A stretch of 64,000 nt of DNA from Erwinia persicina (GTDB taxonomy: Bacteria > Pseudomonadota > Gammaproteobacteria > Enterobacterales > Enterobacteriaceae). Where the stretch lies: positions 1,196,830-1,260,829 of the forward strand of contig NZ_JACYMO010000001.1 in assembly GCF_014838825.1 (NCBI RefSeq), given 5' to 3'. The notes under the pieces were generated by a model. It saw nothing but the letters and a program-made list of their open reading frames with translations. It was not told the DNA's origin and did not search any database. The translations under genes were made by a program, and so were the position numbers. Below, piece after piece: positions 45,903 to 57,267 of the stretch (position 1 is its first letter; each line of letters begins with the position of its first letter).

Positions 45903-46453
45903 ACCCGCTCCTCCTTGTTACTTTTCGCCGCATCAGACGGGCGGTTGCTCAGAACCTCACCGGGACGCTGTTCGCGGCCGATGTGGAACGCCACCACCAG
46001 GCCTGCCAGAAGCAGCATCGACGCCAGCTCAACGGCGAGAACGTAAGGACCAAACAGGCTGATACCGACGGCTTTCGCATCGATCATCTTACCGTCAATG
46101 CCCTGGTCGTTGATGCCGCTGATGGCGTAAACCAGCACCACCAGTAACACCAGCGAAAGTACGGCCGGGCCCATCCACATAGACGGCTTCAGCCACTGAC
46201 GCTCCTGCTCAACTTCCTGGCCGCCAAGGTTCAGCATCATCACCACGAAAACAAACAGCACCATAATGGCACCGGCATAAACGATGATTTCCAGCGCACC
46301 GGCAAAGTAGGCACCGAGCGAGAAGAACACCCCGGCAACCGCCAGCAAAGAAATAATCAGGTACAGCAGCGCATGTACCGGGTTGGTATGCGTGATGACG
46401 CGTAACGTCGCCAGCACAGATACCAGACCACAAACGTAAAATGCAAATTCCAT
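45899..46453 (-). CDS. nuoJ: NADH:quinone oxidoreductase subunit NuoJ
   Basis: NuoJ (184 residues, the E. coli length) is a membrane-arm subunit with five helices; the pi-bulge helix region [20 protein letters not shown] is conserved. The ATG at 46453 ([13 protein letters not shown]) has AAGGAG eight bases upstream. An in-frame extension of 26 residues is polar and would overlap the nuoI coding end, so it is rejected. Confidence 0.96.
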   Translation of the reverse strand: MEFAFYVCGLVSVLATLRVITHTNPVHALLYLIISLLAVAGVFFSLGAYFAGALEIIVYAGAIMVLFVFVVMMLNLGGQEVEQERQWLKPSMWMGPAVLSLVLLVVLVYAISGINDQGIDGKMIDAKAVGISLFGPYVLAVELASMLLLAGLVVAFHIGREQRPGEVLSNRPSDAAKSNKEERV

Positions 46454-46463
46454 GCCTGGCTCC

Positions 46464-47006
46464 TTAAGGTAACAAGCCCTTGACGTCGATGGGTTTGGCT
46501 TCGTTTTCTGCGTCGCCTTTGTCTTTGCCATCGATCGCCATACCCGCCATCCGGTAAAAATTATATTCCGGGTATTTACCCGGGCCGGAAATCAGCAGGT
46601 GCTCTTTTTCATACACCAGATCCTGACGCTTAAACTCACCCAGTTCGAAATCTGGGGTAAGCTGAATCGCAGTGGTCGGGCAGGCCTCTTCACACAGGCC
46701 ACAGAAGATGCAGCGCGAGAAGTTAATACGGAAAAACTCCGGGTACCAGCGCCCGTCGGCCATCTCTGCTTTTTGCAGCGAGATACAGCCAACCGGACAG
46801 GCCACGGCGCACAGGTTGCAGGCAACGCAGCGCTCCTGACCGTCGGGGTCACGCGTCAGTACAATACGACCACGATAACGGGGTGGCAGATAAACCGGTT
46901 CTTCCGGATACATCATGGTTTCGCGTTTGGCGAAGGCGTTCATCCCTATCAGCCAGATACTGCGTACGGTTGTCCCGAAACCAACAACAAGGTCTTTTAA
47001 TGTCAT
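46464..47006 (-). CDS. nuoI: NADH:quinone oxidoreductase subunit NuoI
   Basis: NuoI (180 residues, the E. coli length) carries two [4Fe-4S] clusters (N6a and N6b) that relay electrons toward NuoB. The ferredoxin motifs [15 protein letters not shown] and [13 protein letters not shown] are complete. It lies between nuoH and nuoJ, with short gaps of 12 and 10 bases. Confidence 0.98.
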   Translation of the reverse strand: MTLKDLVVGFGTTVRSIWLIGMNAFAKRETMMYPEEPVYLPPRYRGRIVLTRDPDGQERCVACNLCAVACPVGCISLQKAEMADGRWYPEFFRINFSRCIFCGLCEEACPTTAIQLTPDFELGEFKRQDLVYEKEHLLISGPGKYPEYNFYRMAGMAIDGKDKGDAENEAKPIDVKGLLP

Positions 47007-47018
47007 CTTCTTAACCCC

Positions 47019-47996
47019 TTACTGCGCCGTGTACAGAATGACTGCGGCAGTTGCCAGCAGATTCAACAGCGTCAACGGCAGACAGACTTTCCAGCCGAAC
47101 GACATCACCTGGTCATAGCGCGGACGCGGTAACGCAGCACGAATCAGAATAAACATCATCATGAAGAATGCCGTTTTAATCGCGAACCAGAAAATCGGTG
47201 GCAGCCACGGACCGTTCCAGCCGCCGAAGAACAGCGTAACGATCAGTGATGAAACGGTAACGATACCGACGTATTCACCGACGAAGAACAGGCCGAACTT
47301 CATCCCGGCATATTCAATGTGGTAACCGTCAGCAAGTTCCTGCTCCGCTTCTGGCTGGTCAAATGGATGGCGGTGACACACTGCCACACCGGCGATGCAG
47401 AAAGTGAGGAAGCCGAGGAACTGCGGGATGACGTTCCACAGATGCTGCTGGCTGTTCACAATGTCGACCATGTTGAATGAGCCAGCCTGTGCCACTACGC
47501 CCATCAGCGACAGCCCGAGGAACACTTCGTAACTCAGAGTCTGAGCCGATGCACGCATCGCCCCCAGCAGTGAGTATTTGTTATTACTCGACCAGCCTGC
47601 AAACAGCACGGCATAGACCGCCAGGCCTGCCATCATCAGGAAGAACAGCAGACCAATGTTCAGGTCTGCGCCCATCCATGTTGGCGTCACAGGCACAATC
47701 GCCATCGCCAGCAGCAGCGAGGTAAAGGCAATCATTGGCGCAAGGGTAAAGATCACACGATCGGTAAACGGCGGGATCCAGTCCTCTTTAAAGAACATTT
47801 TGATCATATCCGCCACCAGCTGCAGTGATCCACCCCAGCCGACGCGGTTAGGCCCGTAGCGGTTCTGGAACAGACCGAGCAGGCGACGCTCACCAAAGCT
47901 CATAAAGGCGCCGCAGCCCACCACCACAAACAGGATGATCAGTGCTTTGACGACGGCAATCAGCACGTCGATAACTTCCGGTGTCAGCCAGCTCAT
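47019..47996 (-). CDS. nuoH: NADH:quinone oxidoreductase subunit NuoH
   Basis: NuoH (325 residues, the E. coli length) is the membrane subunit that forms the quinone-access chamber with NuoB and NuoCD. Conserved segments are [20 protein letters not shown], the acidic loop [20 protein letters not shown] and [18 protein letters not shown]. Its ATG overlaps the nuoG stop by four bases. Confidence 0.97.
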   Translation of the reverse strand: MSWLTPEVIDVLIAVVKALIILFVVVGCGAFMSFGERRLLGLFQNRYGPNRVGWGGSLQLVADMIKMFFKEDWIPPFTDRVIFTLAPMIAFTSLLLAMAIVPVTPTWMGADLNIGLLFFLMMAGLAVYAVLFAGWSSNNKYSLLGAMRASAQTLSYEVFLGLSLMGVVAQAGSFNMVDIVNSQQHLWNVIPQFLGFLTFCIAGVAVCHRHPFDQPEAEQELADGYHIEYAGMKFGLFFVGEYVGIVTVSSLIVTLFFGGWNGPWLPPIFWFAIKTAFFMMMFILIRAALPRPRYDQVMSFGWKVCLPLTLLNLLATAAVILYTAQ

Positions 47997-50719
47997 TGTA
48001 CTGCCTCCCGCAGATTGTCGATGTCGCTACCCGCCAGGAACGGTGGAATACCCGGTAAACCGAGCGGCAGACCGACCTGCCCCGCCTGCAACGTGCTGGA
48101 GAAGCGGACCGGCAGGCGCAGTGTCTCGCCCTGGCAGGTAAATTCAACCGCCGTACCGGCATTAACGCCAAGCTTCGCGGCATCTTCCGGGTTCACCATC
48201 ACATAAGCCTCAGGCATACGCTGCTGGATAACCGGTGCGCGCTGGGTCATTTCATCGCTGCCGAACAGGTGGAAGTATGGCGCTACGCGCCAGGCATCAT
48301 GGCTGCCAGCGAAAGCAGCAGGCACATTTTCGAACCAGCCCAGCTGAGGCACACCCGCTTCGATCAGTCGCACCCCCGGATCGCCATTACGCAATTTACC
48401 CCCCACTTCGACCTGGAATTTATTCCATGCCTGCGGTGAGTTCCAGCCAGGCGCCCACGCAAATGGGATCTGCGAACGGGCAGCACCCGGCTGGTTGTTC
48501 CCTTCCATAGAGAAGGCAAACATACTGTCTTTGTCCTGCGGCTGGCGCGGCTCATGCACGCTGATATTGGCGCGCATCGCGGTACGTCCGCTGGAACGGT
48601 GTGGTGAACGCGCCAGTTTCTGACCCCGAATACGGAAGCTGGCATCCGGAGCCGCCTCTTTAATTCCGGCCAGCTGTGGCAGCGCAACGATGCAGGCATC
48701 GATCACATGATCGAGCTGGCTCCAGTCGACTTCGCGGCTGTTGATGGTGCTCTGCAGCGAATGCAGCCAGCGCCAGCTTTCCAGCATCTGCACTTTTTCA
48801 TCGTAATAAGCCGGGTCATACACCTGGAAGAAGCGCTGTGCGCGGCCTTCCTGATTCACCACCGTACCGTCGCTTTCTGCAAAGCTTGCACTGGAGAGGA
48901 TCAGACCGGCTTTCTCGGTGGTCGCCGTACGCTGATGATCCAGTACGATGACGCTTGGCGTGTTGGCCAGCGCTGCATCCACTTTCGCTTTAGGCAGGTG
49001 ACGATACAGGTCGTTTTCGAGGATGATCACCGCATCAGCCGCACCGCTTTCCAGCTCGGACAAGACGGTATCAAGGGATTTACCGCCGATCATGCCAAGT
49101 CCAACGCTGTTCGCCGCCGTAGCCAGCAGGGTGATGCCTACATCAGCACCGCGCCCTTTCAGCGCTTTCGCCACGTTGGCGGCCGCCTGAATCATCGCTT
49201 CGCTACCGGAGTTAGTCCCGGAGATGATCAGTGGTTTTTTCGCCCCGGCTAAGGCCTGCACAATAACGTCAATTTTGCCGGCCAGTGATTTATCAAGGTC
49301 AGCAACGGCTGGTGCGCTGGCATCCAGTTCGTGGGCGATAGCGAAACCAAGGCGCGCCTGATCTTCCACCGGGGCACGATAGCTCCAGGCGGCGATGTCA
49401 TCCAGACGCGTCTGGTCGACGTTAGTCACGAACAGCGGATGTTTAGCGTTCTGCCCGATGTTGAGGATCGCCGCAATCTGCCAGTCAGCCACTTTTTGCG
49501 CAGCCGCCATTTCACGGGATTTTCCTTTGACCGCCTGACGCACGGACAGCGCCACGCGCGCGCCGGTCTGGGTCAGATCTTCGCCCAGCACCAGCACGGC
49601 ATCGTAGCTTTCAATCTCACGCAGCGCTGGCGTATGGATGCCACCGTCGCGCAGCACTTTCAGCATCAGATCCAGACGCCCCTGCTCCCCTGCCGGGATA
49701 CCGGTAGAGAAGTTGTCAGCCCCCACCAGCTCACGCAGGGCAAAGTTGCTCTCTACGCTGGCGCGTGGGGAACCGATGCCGATCACTTTCTTCGCCTGGC
49801 GCAGCACATCCGCCGCGCCCTGCATAGCCTGATCGGCATTCAGTGAGATCCAGTCATCGCCGCGACGCTGCATAGGCTGACGCGGACGATCTTTCAGGTT
49901 CACGTAGCCATAGCCGAAGCGGCCGCGATCGCACAGGAAGTAGTGGTTTACCGTGCCGTTATAGCGGTTTTCAATACGGCGCAGTTCACCATAGCGCTCA
50001 CCCGGGCTGGTATTACAGCCGATGCTGCACTGCTGGCAGATGCTGGGTGCAAACTGCATATCCCACTTGCGGTTATAACGCTCGGAGTGTGTTTTATCGG
50101 TAAATACGCCGGTTGGACATATTTCGACCAGATTACCGGAGAACTCACTTTCCAGCACGCCATCTTCAGGACGACCGAAGTAGACGTTGTCATGGGCTCC
50201 GTAAACACCGAGGTCGGTCCCGTCTGCATAATCTTTGTAATAACGCACACAGCGATAGCAGGCAATACAGCGGTTCATTTCATGGGAAATGAACGGGCCG
50301 AGATCCTGATTGCGGTGCGTACGTTTGGTGAAGCGATACCGGCGGAAGCTGTGGCCGGTCATCACTGTCATATCCTGCAGGTGACAGTTACCCCCCTCTT
50401 CACAGACCGGGCAATCGTGCGGGTGGTTGGTCATTAACCACTCCACCACACTTTCGCGGAACTCTTTTGCTTCACCGTCATCAATAGAGATGAAGGTACC
50501 GTCAGACGCCGGTGTCATGCAGGACATAACCAGGCGACCACGGGTGTCTTCGGCATTCTGAAATTGCTTCACCGCGCACTGGCGGCAGGCACCGACGCTA
50601 CCGAGCGCCGGGTGCCAGCAGAAATAAGGAATATCTAAGCCGAGGGAGAGACAAGCCTGTAACAGGTTGTCTGCGCCATCAACATCATATTCTTTACCGT
50701 CTACATGAATTGTAGCCAT
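47993..50719 (-). CDS. nuoG: NADH:quinone oxidoreductase subunit NuoG
   Basis: NuoG (908 residues, the E. coli length) is the large iron-sulphur subunit of the peripheral arm. Near the N-terminus is the [2Fe-2S] site ([18 protein letters not shown]), then the N5 His/Cys motif around [15 protein letters not shown] and the N4 set [11 protein letters not shown] plus CPTG. The extra off-path N7 cluster of this lineage is intact (CQQCSIGC with a later Cys in [10 protein letters not shown]). The C-terminal half is molybdopterin-oxidoreductase-like but lacks cofactor. Start [11 protein letters not shown] at 50719 is preferred; an ATG three codons earlier has GGAAG only one base away. Confidence 0.97.
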   Translation of the reverse strand: MATIHVDGKEYDVDGADNLLQACLSLGLDIPYFCWHPALGSVGACRQCAVKQFQNAEDTRGRLVMSCMTPASDGTFISIDDGEAKEFRESVVEWLMTNHPHDCPVCEEGGNCHLQDMTVMTGHSFRRYRFTKRTHRNQDLGPFISHEMNRCIACYRCVRYYKDYADGTDLGVYGAHDNVYFGRPEDGVLESEFSGNLVEICPTGVFTDKTHSERYNRKWDMQFAPSICQQCSIGCNTSPGERYGELRRIENRYNGTVNHYFLCDRGRFGYGYVNLKDRPRQPMQRRGDDWISLNADQAMQGAADVLRQAKKVIGIGSPRASVESNFALRELVGADNFSTGIPAGEQGRLDLMLKVLRDGGIHTPALREIESYDAVLVLGEDLTQTGARVALSVRQAVKGKSREMAAAQKVADWQIAAILNIGQNAKHPLFVTNVDQTRLDDIAAWSYRAPVEDQARLGFAIAHELDASAPAVADLDKSLAGKIDVIVQALAGAKKPLIISGTNSGSEAMIQAAANVAKALKGRGADVGITLLATAANSVGLGMIGGKSLDTVLSELESGAADAVIILENDLYRHLPKAKVDAALANTPSVIVLDHQRTATTEKAGLILSSASFAESDGTVVNQEGRAQRFFQVYDPAYYDEKVQMLESWRWLHSLQSTINSREVDWSQLDHVIDACIVALPQLAGIKEAAPDASFRIRGQKLARSPHRSSGRTAMRANISVHEPRQPQDKDSMFAFSMEGNNQPGAARSQIPFAWAPGWNSPQAWNKFQVEVGGKLRNGDPGVRLIEAGVPQLGWFENVPAAFAGSHDAWRVAPYFHLFGSDEMTQRAPVIQQRMPEAYVMVNPEDAAKLGVNAGTAVEFTCQGETLRLPVRFSSTLQAGQVGLPLGLPGIPPFLAGSDIDNLREAVQ

Positions 50720-50769
50720 AGTGAACATGCTTCCGTAAGGCCCGTGCGAACACGGGCGTTAAACTTTGC

Positions 50770-52110
50770 TTACCAGCGCGCCTTTAACAGGTTTGGCTGG
50801 ATGCCGCTAATCGCGTGTGCGTTGCTGAATACCTGAGGTGCCATACCCGCTTCAAACTCTTCACGGAAGTATTTAATGGCACTTTGCAGTGGCTCTACTG
50901 CACCAGGCGCATGCGCACAGAAGGTCTTACCCGGGCCAAGCTGGCGGCAGAGCTGCAGCAGGGTTTCGATATCCCCCGGCTGGCCCTGCTTATTTTCCAG
51001 CGCGCGCAGAATTTTTACGCTCCATGGCAGGCCGTCACGGCAGGGCGTACACCAGCCGCAGGACTCACGGGCGAAGAACTCTTCCAGGTTACGCACCAGT
51101 GACACCATATTGATCTCGTGGTCAACGGCCATCGCCAGCGCGGTACCCAGACGGCTGCCGGCTTTACCAATGCTGGCAAACTCCATCGGCAGGTCGAGGT
51201 GTGCCTCGGTCAGGAAGTCTGTCCCTGCCCCGCCCGGCTGCCAGGCTTTAAACTTCAGCCCATCGCGCATGCCACCGGCATACTCTTCAAGGATTTCACG
51301 TGCGGTAGTACCAAATGGCAGCTCCCAGACGCCCGGATTCTTCACGCGGCCGGAAAAGCCCATCATTTTGGTGCCGGTATCTTCGCTGGTGGAGATGCCT
51401 TTGTACCAGTCAACGCCGTTAGCGATGATCGCCGGAACGTTGGAAAGCGTCTCGACGTTGTTCACGCAGGTTGGCTTGCCCCAGGCACCCGCAGTTGCCG
51501 GGAACGGTGGCTTGGAGCGAGGGTTAGCACGGCGTCCTTCCAGCGAGTTAATCAGGGCTGTTTCTTCACCGCAAATATAACGACCGGCGCCGGTATGCAC
51601 GATAAGTTCAAAATCGAACCCCGTACCGAGAATGTTCTTGCCAAGCAGCCCCGCTTCGGTCGCTTCAGCAATGGCACGGCGCAGGTTAACGGCAGCTTCA
51701 ATGTACTCACCGCGCAGGAAGATATAGCCGCGATAGGTTTTCAGCGCGAAGGCGGCAATCAACATGCCTTCCACCAGCTGATGGGGCATCTGCTCCATCA
51801 GCAGGCGGTCTTTATAGGTGCCCGGTTCCATTTCATCGGCGTTACATAACAGATAACGGATGTTCATGGATTCGTCTTTTGGCATCAGGCTCCACTTCAG
51901 ACCGGTAGAAAAGCCCGCGCCGCCACGCCCTTTCAGACCGGAGTCTTTCACCTGGCTAACAATGTCTTCCGGCGACAGGGATTTCAGCGCCTTTTCAGCA
52001 CCGGCATAGCCATTCTTACTGCGGTACTCTTCGAGGAATACCGGCTGCTTGTCTTCACGCATCCGCCAGGTCAGCGGATGCATTTCAGCAGTACGCACGA
52101 TCTGTCTCAT
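50770..52110 (-). CDS. nuoF: NADH:quinone oxidoreductase subunit NuoF
   Basis: NuoF (446 residues) oxidises NADH using FMN and passes electrons to the [4Fe-4S] cluster N3. The FMN/NADH site shows [17 protein letters not shown] and [14 protein letters not shown]; the cluster ligands are [12 protein letters not shown] plus a later Cys in [10 protein letters not shown]. It overlaps nuoE by four bases and is 50 bases from nuoG. Confidence 0.98.
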   Translation of the reverse strand: MRQIVRTAEMHPLTWRMREDKQPVFLEEYRSKNGYAGAEKALKSLSPEDIVSQVKDSGLKGRGGAGFSTGLKWSLMPKDESMNIRYLLCNADEMEPGTYKDRLLMEQMPHQLVEGMLIAAFALKTYRGYIFLRGEYIEAAVNLRRAIAEATEAGLLGKNILGTGFDFELIVHTGAGRYICGEETALINSLEGRRANPRSKPPFPATAGAWGKPTCVNNVETLSNVPAIIANGVDWYKGISTSEDTGTKMMGFSGRVKNPGVWELPFGTTAREILEEYAGGMRDGLKFKAWQPGGAGTDFLTEAHLDLPMEFASIGKAGSRLGTALAMAVDHEINMVSLVRNLEEFFARESCGWCTPCRDGLPWSVKILRALENKQGQPGDIETLLQLCRQLGPGKTFCAHAPGAVEPLQSAIKYFREEFEAGMAPQVFSNAHAISGIQPNLLKARW

Positions 52111-52622
52111 TGATACTGCTCCAGTAAGTTGGCGATACCTTCCGGCGTGAGATGAACGTGGGTATCTTCATCCACCATCATCACCGGCCCTTTGTCGCAG
52201 TTACCGAGGCAGCAGGTTGGCAGCAGCGTAAAGCGACCGTCAGCCGTGGTCTGACCCGGTTTAATATTCAGGTTGCTTTCCAGCGCCGACTGAATGCCCT
52301 GGAAGCCGGTGATGTGGCATACCACGCTGTCGCAGTAGCGGATCACATGGCGACCCACCGGCGTACGGAAGATCTGGCTGTAAAACGTGGCCACCCCTTC
52401 GACATCGCTGGCCGGGATGCCCAGCACCTCAGCGATGGCATGGATGGCACCGTCTGGCACCCAGCCCCGGTGTTTCTGAACGATTTTCAGCGCTTCAATA
52501 GATGCCGCACGGGCATCTTCGTAGTGGTGCTTTTCATGCTCGATGGCATCGCGCTCTGCCGCACTCAGCACAAAAGCTCCGGTTTCGTCGATCGTTTCGA
52601 TCGCAATTCTCTGATCGTGCAT
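52107..52622 (-). CDS. nuoE: NADH:quinone oxidoreductase subunit NuoE
   Basis: NuoE (171 residues; about 166 in E. coli) is a thioredoxin-like subunit with [2Fe-2S] cluster N1a. Ligands are in [10 protein letters not shown] (first cysteine region) and [14 protein letters not shown]. The N-terminal segment [13 protein letters not shown] is slightly longer than in E. coli before the shared [12 protein letters not shown]. It lies two bases after nuoCD. Confidence 0.96.
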   Translation of the reverse strand: MHDQRIAIETIDETGAFVLSAAERDAIEHEKHHYEDARAASIEALKIVQKHRGWVPDGAIHAIAEVLGIPASDVEGVATFYSQIFRTPVGRHVIRYCDSVVCHITGFQGIQSALESNLNIKPGQTTADGRFTLLPTCCLGNCDKGPVMMVDEDTHVHLTPEGIANLLEQYQ

Positions 52623-52624
52623 AA

Positions 52625-54424
52625 TTAGCGGTCCACGTCTGACATAACAAAATCGATACTACCGAGGTATACGATCAGATCGGATACCAGGCTGCCGTTG
52701 ATCACCGATGGGATCTGCTGCAGGTGCGGGAAACTCGGCGTGCGCACGCGGGTGCGGTAGCTCATCGTGCTGCCATCGCTGGTCAGGTAGTAACTGTTGA
52801 TCCCTTTGGTCGCTTCAATCATCTGGAAGGATTCGTTGGCCGGCATTACCGGGCCCCACGACACCTGCAGGAAGTGAGTGATCAAGGTTTCGATATGCTG
52901 CAGCGTGCGCTCTTTCGGCGGCGGCGTGGTCAGCGGATGGTCAGCTTTGAACGGGCCTGCCGGCATGTTCTTCAGGCACTGTTCCAGGATGCGCATACTC
53001 TGGCGCATCTCTTCCATCTTCAGCATGACACGGGTGTAAGCACAGCTCACGCCATCGCCGATTGGCACTTCGAAATCGAAGTTTTCATAACCGGAATACG
53101 GACGCCATTTACGCACGTCAAAGTCCAGACCGGTGCCACGCAGGCCAGCCCCCGTGGTCCCCCACGCCAGTGCTTCTTCCATGTTATAGGCAGAAACACC
53201 TTTGGAACGGGCAATCAGCACGGAGTTTTTCAGCGCGGTCTGTTCATAGGCTTTCAGACGCTTAGGCATCCAGTCCAGGAACTCACGCAGCAGGCGCTCC
53301 CAGCCTTTTGGCAGGTCATGCGCCACGCCGCCGATGCGGAACCAGGCCGGGTGCATACGGAAGCCAGTAATGGCTTCTACCACGTCATAAATTTTCTGGC
53401 GGTCGGTAAAAGCAAAGAACACCGGAGACATTGCACCGACGTCCTGGATAAACGTAGAGATGTACAACAGGTGGCTGTTTATACGGAACAGCTCTGATAG
53501 CATCACGCGAATGACTTCTACGCGCTCAGGGACTTTGATACCGGCCAGCTTTTCTACCGCCAGTACGTAAGGCATTTCATTCACGCAGCCGCCGAGATAT
53601 TCAATACGGTCGGTATACGGAATGTAGCTGTGCCAGGACTGACGTTCGCCCATTTTTTCGGCACCGCGATGGTGATAACCGATATCCGGCACGCAGTCGA
53701 CGATCTCTTCACCGTCCAGCTGCAGGATAATACGGAAGGCCCCGTGCGCGGAGGGGTGGTTCGGGCCCAGGTTGAGGAACATGAAGTCCTCATTATTGGT
53801 CGAACGCTTCATGCCCCAGTCTTCAGGCTTGAAGGTCAGAGATTCCATCTCCAAATCTTCTTTCTGCTTGGTCAGTTCGAACGGATCGAACTCGGTCGCA
53901 CGCGCCGGATAATCTTTGCGCAGCGGATGCCCTTCCCAGCTCTGCGGCATCATGATGCGCGTCAGGTGCGGGTGACCTTCAACATTGATACCAAACATCT
54001 CCCAGGTTTCACGCTCATACCAGTTGGCATTCGGGAAAATTTTGGTGATGGTGGGCACATTCAAATCGTTTTCAGACAACGCCACCTTGAGCATGATGTC
54101 GCGGTTGCGTTCAATGGAGATGAAGTGATAGAAAACGGAAAAATCCGCCGCCGGTAAACCGGCACGGTGGGTACGCAGGCGCTCATCCATGCCATGCAGG
54201 TCATACAGCATCACATAGGGTTTAGGCAGCTTGCGCAGGAACTCAATGATCTCAAGCAACTGCTCACGTTTCACCCAGACTACCGGCACGCCGGTACGGG
54301 TCGCTTGTACTGTAAAGGCATCAGGCCCAAAACGATTACGCAGCTCGCCGATCACCGGGTCATCCTGGTGATCTCGGGTTTGCCATAACGGCTGGGCGAG
54401 ATCTTGCGTGGTTAAATCTGTCAT
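52625..54424 (-). CDS. nuoC: NADH:quinone oxidoreductase fused subunit NuoCD
   Basis: NuoCD (599 residues) fuses NuoC (about 1-185; ending [17 protein letters not shown]) to NuoD (about 210-599), as is usual in Enterobacterales. The NuoD part has the quinone-pocket segments [13 protein letters not shown] (conserved His) and [14 protein letters not shown], plus the C-terminal [12 protein letters not shown]. It contacts the N2 cluster of NuoB and forms the ubiquinone site. A 118-base gap separates it from nuoB and holds a small GCCTGT/ACAGGC hairpin at 54443-54457. Confidence 0.98.
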   Translation of the reverse strand: MTDLTTQDLAQPLWQTRDHQDDPVIGELRNRFGPDAFTVQATRTGVPVVWVKREQLLEIIEFLRKLPKPYVMLYDLHGMDERLRTHRAGLPAADFSVFYHFISIERNRDIMLKVALSENDLNVPTITKIFPNANWYERETWEMFGINVEGHPHLTRIMMPQSWEGHPLRKDYPARATEFDPFELTKQKEDLEMESLTFKPEDWGMKRSTNNEDFMFLNLGPNHPSAHGAFRIILQLDGEEIVDCVPDIGYHHRGAEKMGERQSWHSYIPYTDRIEYLGGCVNEMPYVLAVEKLAGIKVPERVEVIRVMLSELFRINSHLLYISTFIQDVGAMSPVFFAFTDRQKIYDVVEAITGFRMHPAWFRIGGVAHDLPKGWERLLREFLDWMPKRLKAYEQTALKNSVLIARSKGVSAYNMEEALAWGTTGAGLRGTGLDFDVRKWRPYSGYENFDFEVPIGDGVSCAYTRVMLKMEEMRQSMRILEQCLKNMPAGPFKADHPLTTPPPKERTLQHIETLITHFLQVSWGPVMPANESFQMIEATKGINSYYLTSDGSTMSYRTRVRTPSFPHLQQIPSVINGSLVSDLIVYLGSIDFVMSDVDR

Positions 54425-54542
54425 AAGTTGTTCACCATGCTGGCCTGTCTGACAGGCACTCAGTGTTGGCGTCAGGTGGGTCAGCGCAGATGACGTTGTG
54501 TTTTTATTGCGCTTTTAATGACCACATCCATAAACTGCTGTC

Positions 54543-55217
54543 TTAAATTTCGTCAGGGGTACGCAGATTGGTCACTGCAATACGCTCGGCGTTTTTCCTG
54601 TCGCGCTCAGACTGCATATTCGCGCGATAGACACCCTGATCGCTGACGACCCACGACAGCGGGCGACGTTCTTTGCCGATCGACTCCTGCAGCAGCAGCA
54701 GCGCCTGCATGTAGGCTTCCGGGCGAGGCGGACAGCCGGGAATATACACATCAACCGGCAGGAATTTGTCCACACCCTGCACCACAGAGTAGATATCGTA
54801 CATGCCGCCGGAGTTCGCACAGGCTCCCATTGAAATCACCCATTTAGGTTCCAGCATCTGGTCATAGAGGCGCTGCACTACCGGGGCCATCTTGGTAAAA
54901 CAGGTCCCTGCTACCACCATAAAGTCTGCCTGACGTGGTGATGCACGGATAACTTCAGAACCAAATCGCGCCACGTCGTGTACCGCAGTAAACGAGGTTG
55001 TCATCTCGACGTAGCAACAAGAAAGACCGAAGTTGAACGGCCAGAGGGAATTTTTACGACCCCAGTTCACCATATCGTGCAGGGCATGTTCTAACTTGCC
55101 CATGTAGACGTTTTGATGAACGTGCTTTTCCAGGGGATCGGTGACGATCTCCTGTTTTTGCAGTGGGTAACGGTCATTCTCACCGTTCGGGTCTATGCGG
55201 GTGAGCGTATAGTCCAT
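54543..55217 (-). CDS. nuoB: NADH:quinone oxidoreductase subunit NuoB
   Basis: NuoB (224 residues; 220 in E. coli) binds [4Fe-4S] cluster N2, the direct electron donor to quinone. The tandem-cysteine ligand motif GLSCCYVEM and the later cysteines in [10 protein letters not shown] and PGCPPRPEA are present. It is the second gene of the operon, 17 bases after nuoA. Confidence 0.98.
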   Translation of the reverse strand: MDYTLTRIDPNGENDRYPLQKQEIVTDPLEKHVHQNVYMGKLEHALHDMVNWGRKNSLWPFNFGLSCCYVEMTTSFTAVHDVARFGSEVIRASPRQADFMVVAGTCFTKMAPVVQRLYDQMLEPKWVISMGACANSGGMYDIYSVVQGVDKFLPVDVYIPGCPPRPEAYMQALLLLQESIGKERRPLSWVVSDQGVYRANMQSERDRKNAERIAVTNLRTPDEI

Positions 55218-55234
55218 GTGTTTTTGCCTCGCTG

Positions 55235-55672
55235 TTACTGCTTGTGACGGTTGGCGTGCGAGATGGTGGTAGGTTTGACGTCAAACTGACGACGGGCAGG
55301 TGCCCAATCCAGTGCGCCAATGCGAACCAGATAAAACAGACCAGCAAGCAGAACCAAAATGAAAATGGCGGCTTCGACAAAGCCGACCCATCCGCTTTCG
55401 CGAATCGCCGTCGACCATGCATAAAGATAGAGGGCTTCAACGTCGAAGATGACGAAGAACATGGCAACCAGATAAAACTTGGCAGACAGGCGCAGTTTTG
55501 CCGTGCCAACGGAGGCTATACCGGATTCGAAAGGGGTATTTGTATGCCTTCCACGGGCTTTTCCGCCCAAAAACCATGCCCCGGCCAACATCAGGCAGCA
55601 GAGACCAATCGAGACGATCAGGAAAACAGCAAATGCCCAATGATGGGCGACGACTTCTGTGGTTGTTGACAT
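55235..55672 (-). CDS. nuoA: NADH:quinone oxidoreductase subunit NuoA
   Basis: NuoA (145 residues; 147 in E. coli) is a three-helix membrane subunit near the quinone chamber. Conserved features are the loop [10 protein letters not shown] and the second-helix acidic segment [16 protein letters not shown]. It is the first gene of the 13-gene nuo operon, preceded by a 668-base control region. Confidence 0.97.
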   Translation of the reverse strand: MSTTTEVVAHHWAFAVFLIVSIGLCCLMLAGAWFLGGKARGRHTNTPFESGIASVGTAKLRLSAKFYLVAMFFVIFDVEALYLYAWSTAIRESGWVGFVEAAIFILVLLAGLFYLVRIGALDWAPARRQFDVKPTTISHANRHKQ

Positions 55673-55998
55673 ACTCTTGCTTACTCACCAAAAGTGGCGT
55701 TTTGCGTCCTGCTCTCATATTTGGCAGTTAACACACCACATCGATTCAAGGGAAGAATGAAAAACCGGATAAATTTTACTGACTTTTATGATTAGGCAGT
55801 AATTTTATGTGGTTTTTTACTCCTTTAACTGACCTTTTGTCAACTTTGACAAAACTATCCGCACATTAATTTACACACCCAACATTTTTTTAACACATGA
55901 TGCTCAAAAAGTGGGCTAAATCGAGTCAGTGACATCATGTGATCAAAGTGTAGCGGTTAAAACCCTGATTGGATCGTGTATTTAACATGGACTATTTT

Positions 55999-56024
55999 GG
56001 CAGGAATGGACGGGTTTTCCTGCC
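55999..56024. repeat. GGCAGGAA inverted repeat upstream of nuoA
   Basis: GGCAGGAA (55999-56006) and TTCCTGCC (56017-56024) are perfect 8-base arms about 330 bases upstream of nuoA, with a further direct copy at 56073-56080. It is a candidate operator or transcript hairpin; no regulator is recognised. Confidence 0.45.
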
Positions 56025-56234
56025 CCTTAATGGGGTTATTTTTTTGATCCAGGACACACTTTGGTGTTTTTTGGCAGGAAAACGGGCAGTTTTCAGGCAG
56101 CTGAACGTACTGACTGATCGGACCAGATAGTTATTATGGGCATCCGAAACCTGTTGAGGACGGCATTGAACACTTTTTGACAGCGAGAGGGGTAACTTGC
56201 GCTAAAAAGCGGGGGATCTCACGACAATCAGGGC

Positions 56235-56275
56235 AAAAAAAAGGCCTCTCAGTTCATTATCACACTGAAAGACCT
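56235..56275 (-). terminator. lrhA intrinsic terminator
   Basis: On the minus strand a 12-base stem (two G-U pairs) with a 10-base loop forms from 56275-56264 and 56253-56242, followed by a run of Ts (56242-56235). It lies about 65 bases after the lrhA stop. Confidence 0.85.
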
Positions 56276-56340
56276 GTTTTATACAGTAAAACTAAAAAAA
56301 ATCATTTTTAATGATAAAAATAATCGTTTGCGTTTACTGG

Positions 56341-57267
56341 TTACTCTTCTTCATCGGCAAAGGCTGCGCCATCCTGAGCTGCGACGGTCAGGTTGTAGGG
56401 ATCGTTACGTGATTCCATCGCGTTAAAGATCGCCAGAGCCAGTTCATTATCGCTGTCCGGGTTACGGCACAGCAGATATTCCGTATCCGGCAGCATAGGC
56501 AGACCTTCTGCCGCCCCCATAACACGCAGCTCCGGGCTCATCATTTCAACCGGACGGGCGGTGACGCCCAGACCGGCTTTAACGGCAGCACGCACTGCAG
56601 CCAGCGTTGAGGCGACGTATGAGATACGCCACGGAATGCCGGCCTCGTTGAGATGATCAATAGCCATATCACGATAAGGGCTTGGCTCATCCAGCAGCAC
56701 CAGAGGAATCGCTTCACCACGCTGGAAGATGTAGTCAGCCGCACAGTACCAGAGAGTGGGCGACGTGCGTAATACCTGCCAGGTGAAGTTCATCGGACTG
56801 GAGGTGGTGACGACCAGATCGACTTCGCCCTGGTTGAGCATTTCCATCATGAACGGGTTGCGCTTCACACGGACATCAATAGCCAGCTTGGGATAGACCG
56901 AGGTCACGCGGTTGAGCAGGAACGGCAAAATAGTATCGGAGGTATCATCGGATGCGCCGATGGTCAGAACCCCCTGAATATTGCTGTACATCAGAGAAGT
57001 ACAGGCTTCATCGTTGAAGCGCAGTATTTTTCTGGCGTAACCCAGCAGCTGAATACCATGTTCCGTCAATAACTTGTTGCGTCCATGCCTGGCAAATAGC
57101 TCTTTGCCTACCAATTGCTCCAGACGCTGCATCTGCTGACTCACCGCTGACTGCGTTCTGCACACGGCAGCCGCAGCAGCGGCAAAGGTGTTCAGATCGG
57201 CAACAGCAACGAAGGTTCTCAGCAGATCGAGGTCAAGATTGAGTACTGGACGATTTGCACTAGTCAT
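56341..57267 (-). CDS. lrhA: LysR-family regulator LrhA (HexA/PecT type)
   Basis: LrhA (308 residues) is a LysR-type regulator; E. coli LrhA represses flagellar master genes and type 1 fimbriae and affects RpoS, and the plant-pathogen homologues HexA/PecT repress virulence factors. The helix-turn-helix spans about 10-70 ([37 protein letters not shown]). An effector-binding domain (about 95-295) contains [20 protein letters not shown]. The start is ATG 57267 ([16 protein letters not shown]); a GTG four codons earlier is possible. It is preceded by about 1 kb of non-coding DNA with a candidate RcsAB box. Confidence 0.95.
   Translation of the reverse strand: MTSANRPVLNLDLDLLRTFVAVADLNTFAAAAAAVCRTQSAVSQQMQRLEQLVGKELFARHGRNKLLTEHGIQLLGYARKILRFNDEACTSLMYSNIQGVLTIGASDDTSDTILPFLLNRVTSVYPKLAIDVRVKRNPFMMEMLNQGEVDLVVTTSSPMNFTWQVLRTSPTLWYCAADYIFQRGEAIPLVLLDEPSPYRDMAIDHLNEAGIPWRISYVASTLAAVRAAVKAGLGVTARPVEMMSPELRVMGAAEGLPMLPDTEYLLCRNPDSDNELALAIFNAMESRNDPYNLTVAAQDGAAFADEEE

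Larger units (their letters stand above)
55673..56340. other. nuoA-lrhA intergenic region (nuo control region)
   Basis: This 668-base region lacks a supported gene. Nearest nuoA it is AT-rich. At 55999-56024 an inverted repeat (GGCAGGAA / TTCCTGCC, 10-base spacer) occurs, and a third GGCAGGAA copy lies at 56073-56080. The lrhA terminator is at 56235-56275. In E. coli, nuo promoters lie hundreds of bases upstream and respond to ArcA, FNR, NarL and Fis; specific sites could not be fixed here by eye. Confidence 0.6.

Noticed and set aside
46454-46531. A 26-residue N-terminal extension of nuoJ.
   Set aside because: It is polar, overlaps the end of nuoI in another frame and bypasses the AAGGAG-linked ATG at 46453.
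55920-55970. A possible FNR site (TTGATCACATGATG on the minus strand) upstream of nuoA.
   Set aside because: Only the first half-site matches TTGATnnnnATCAA; the second half does not.
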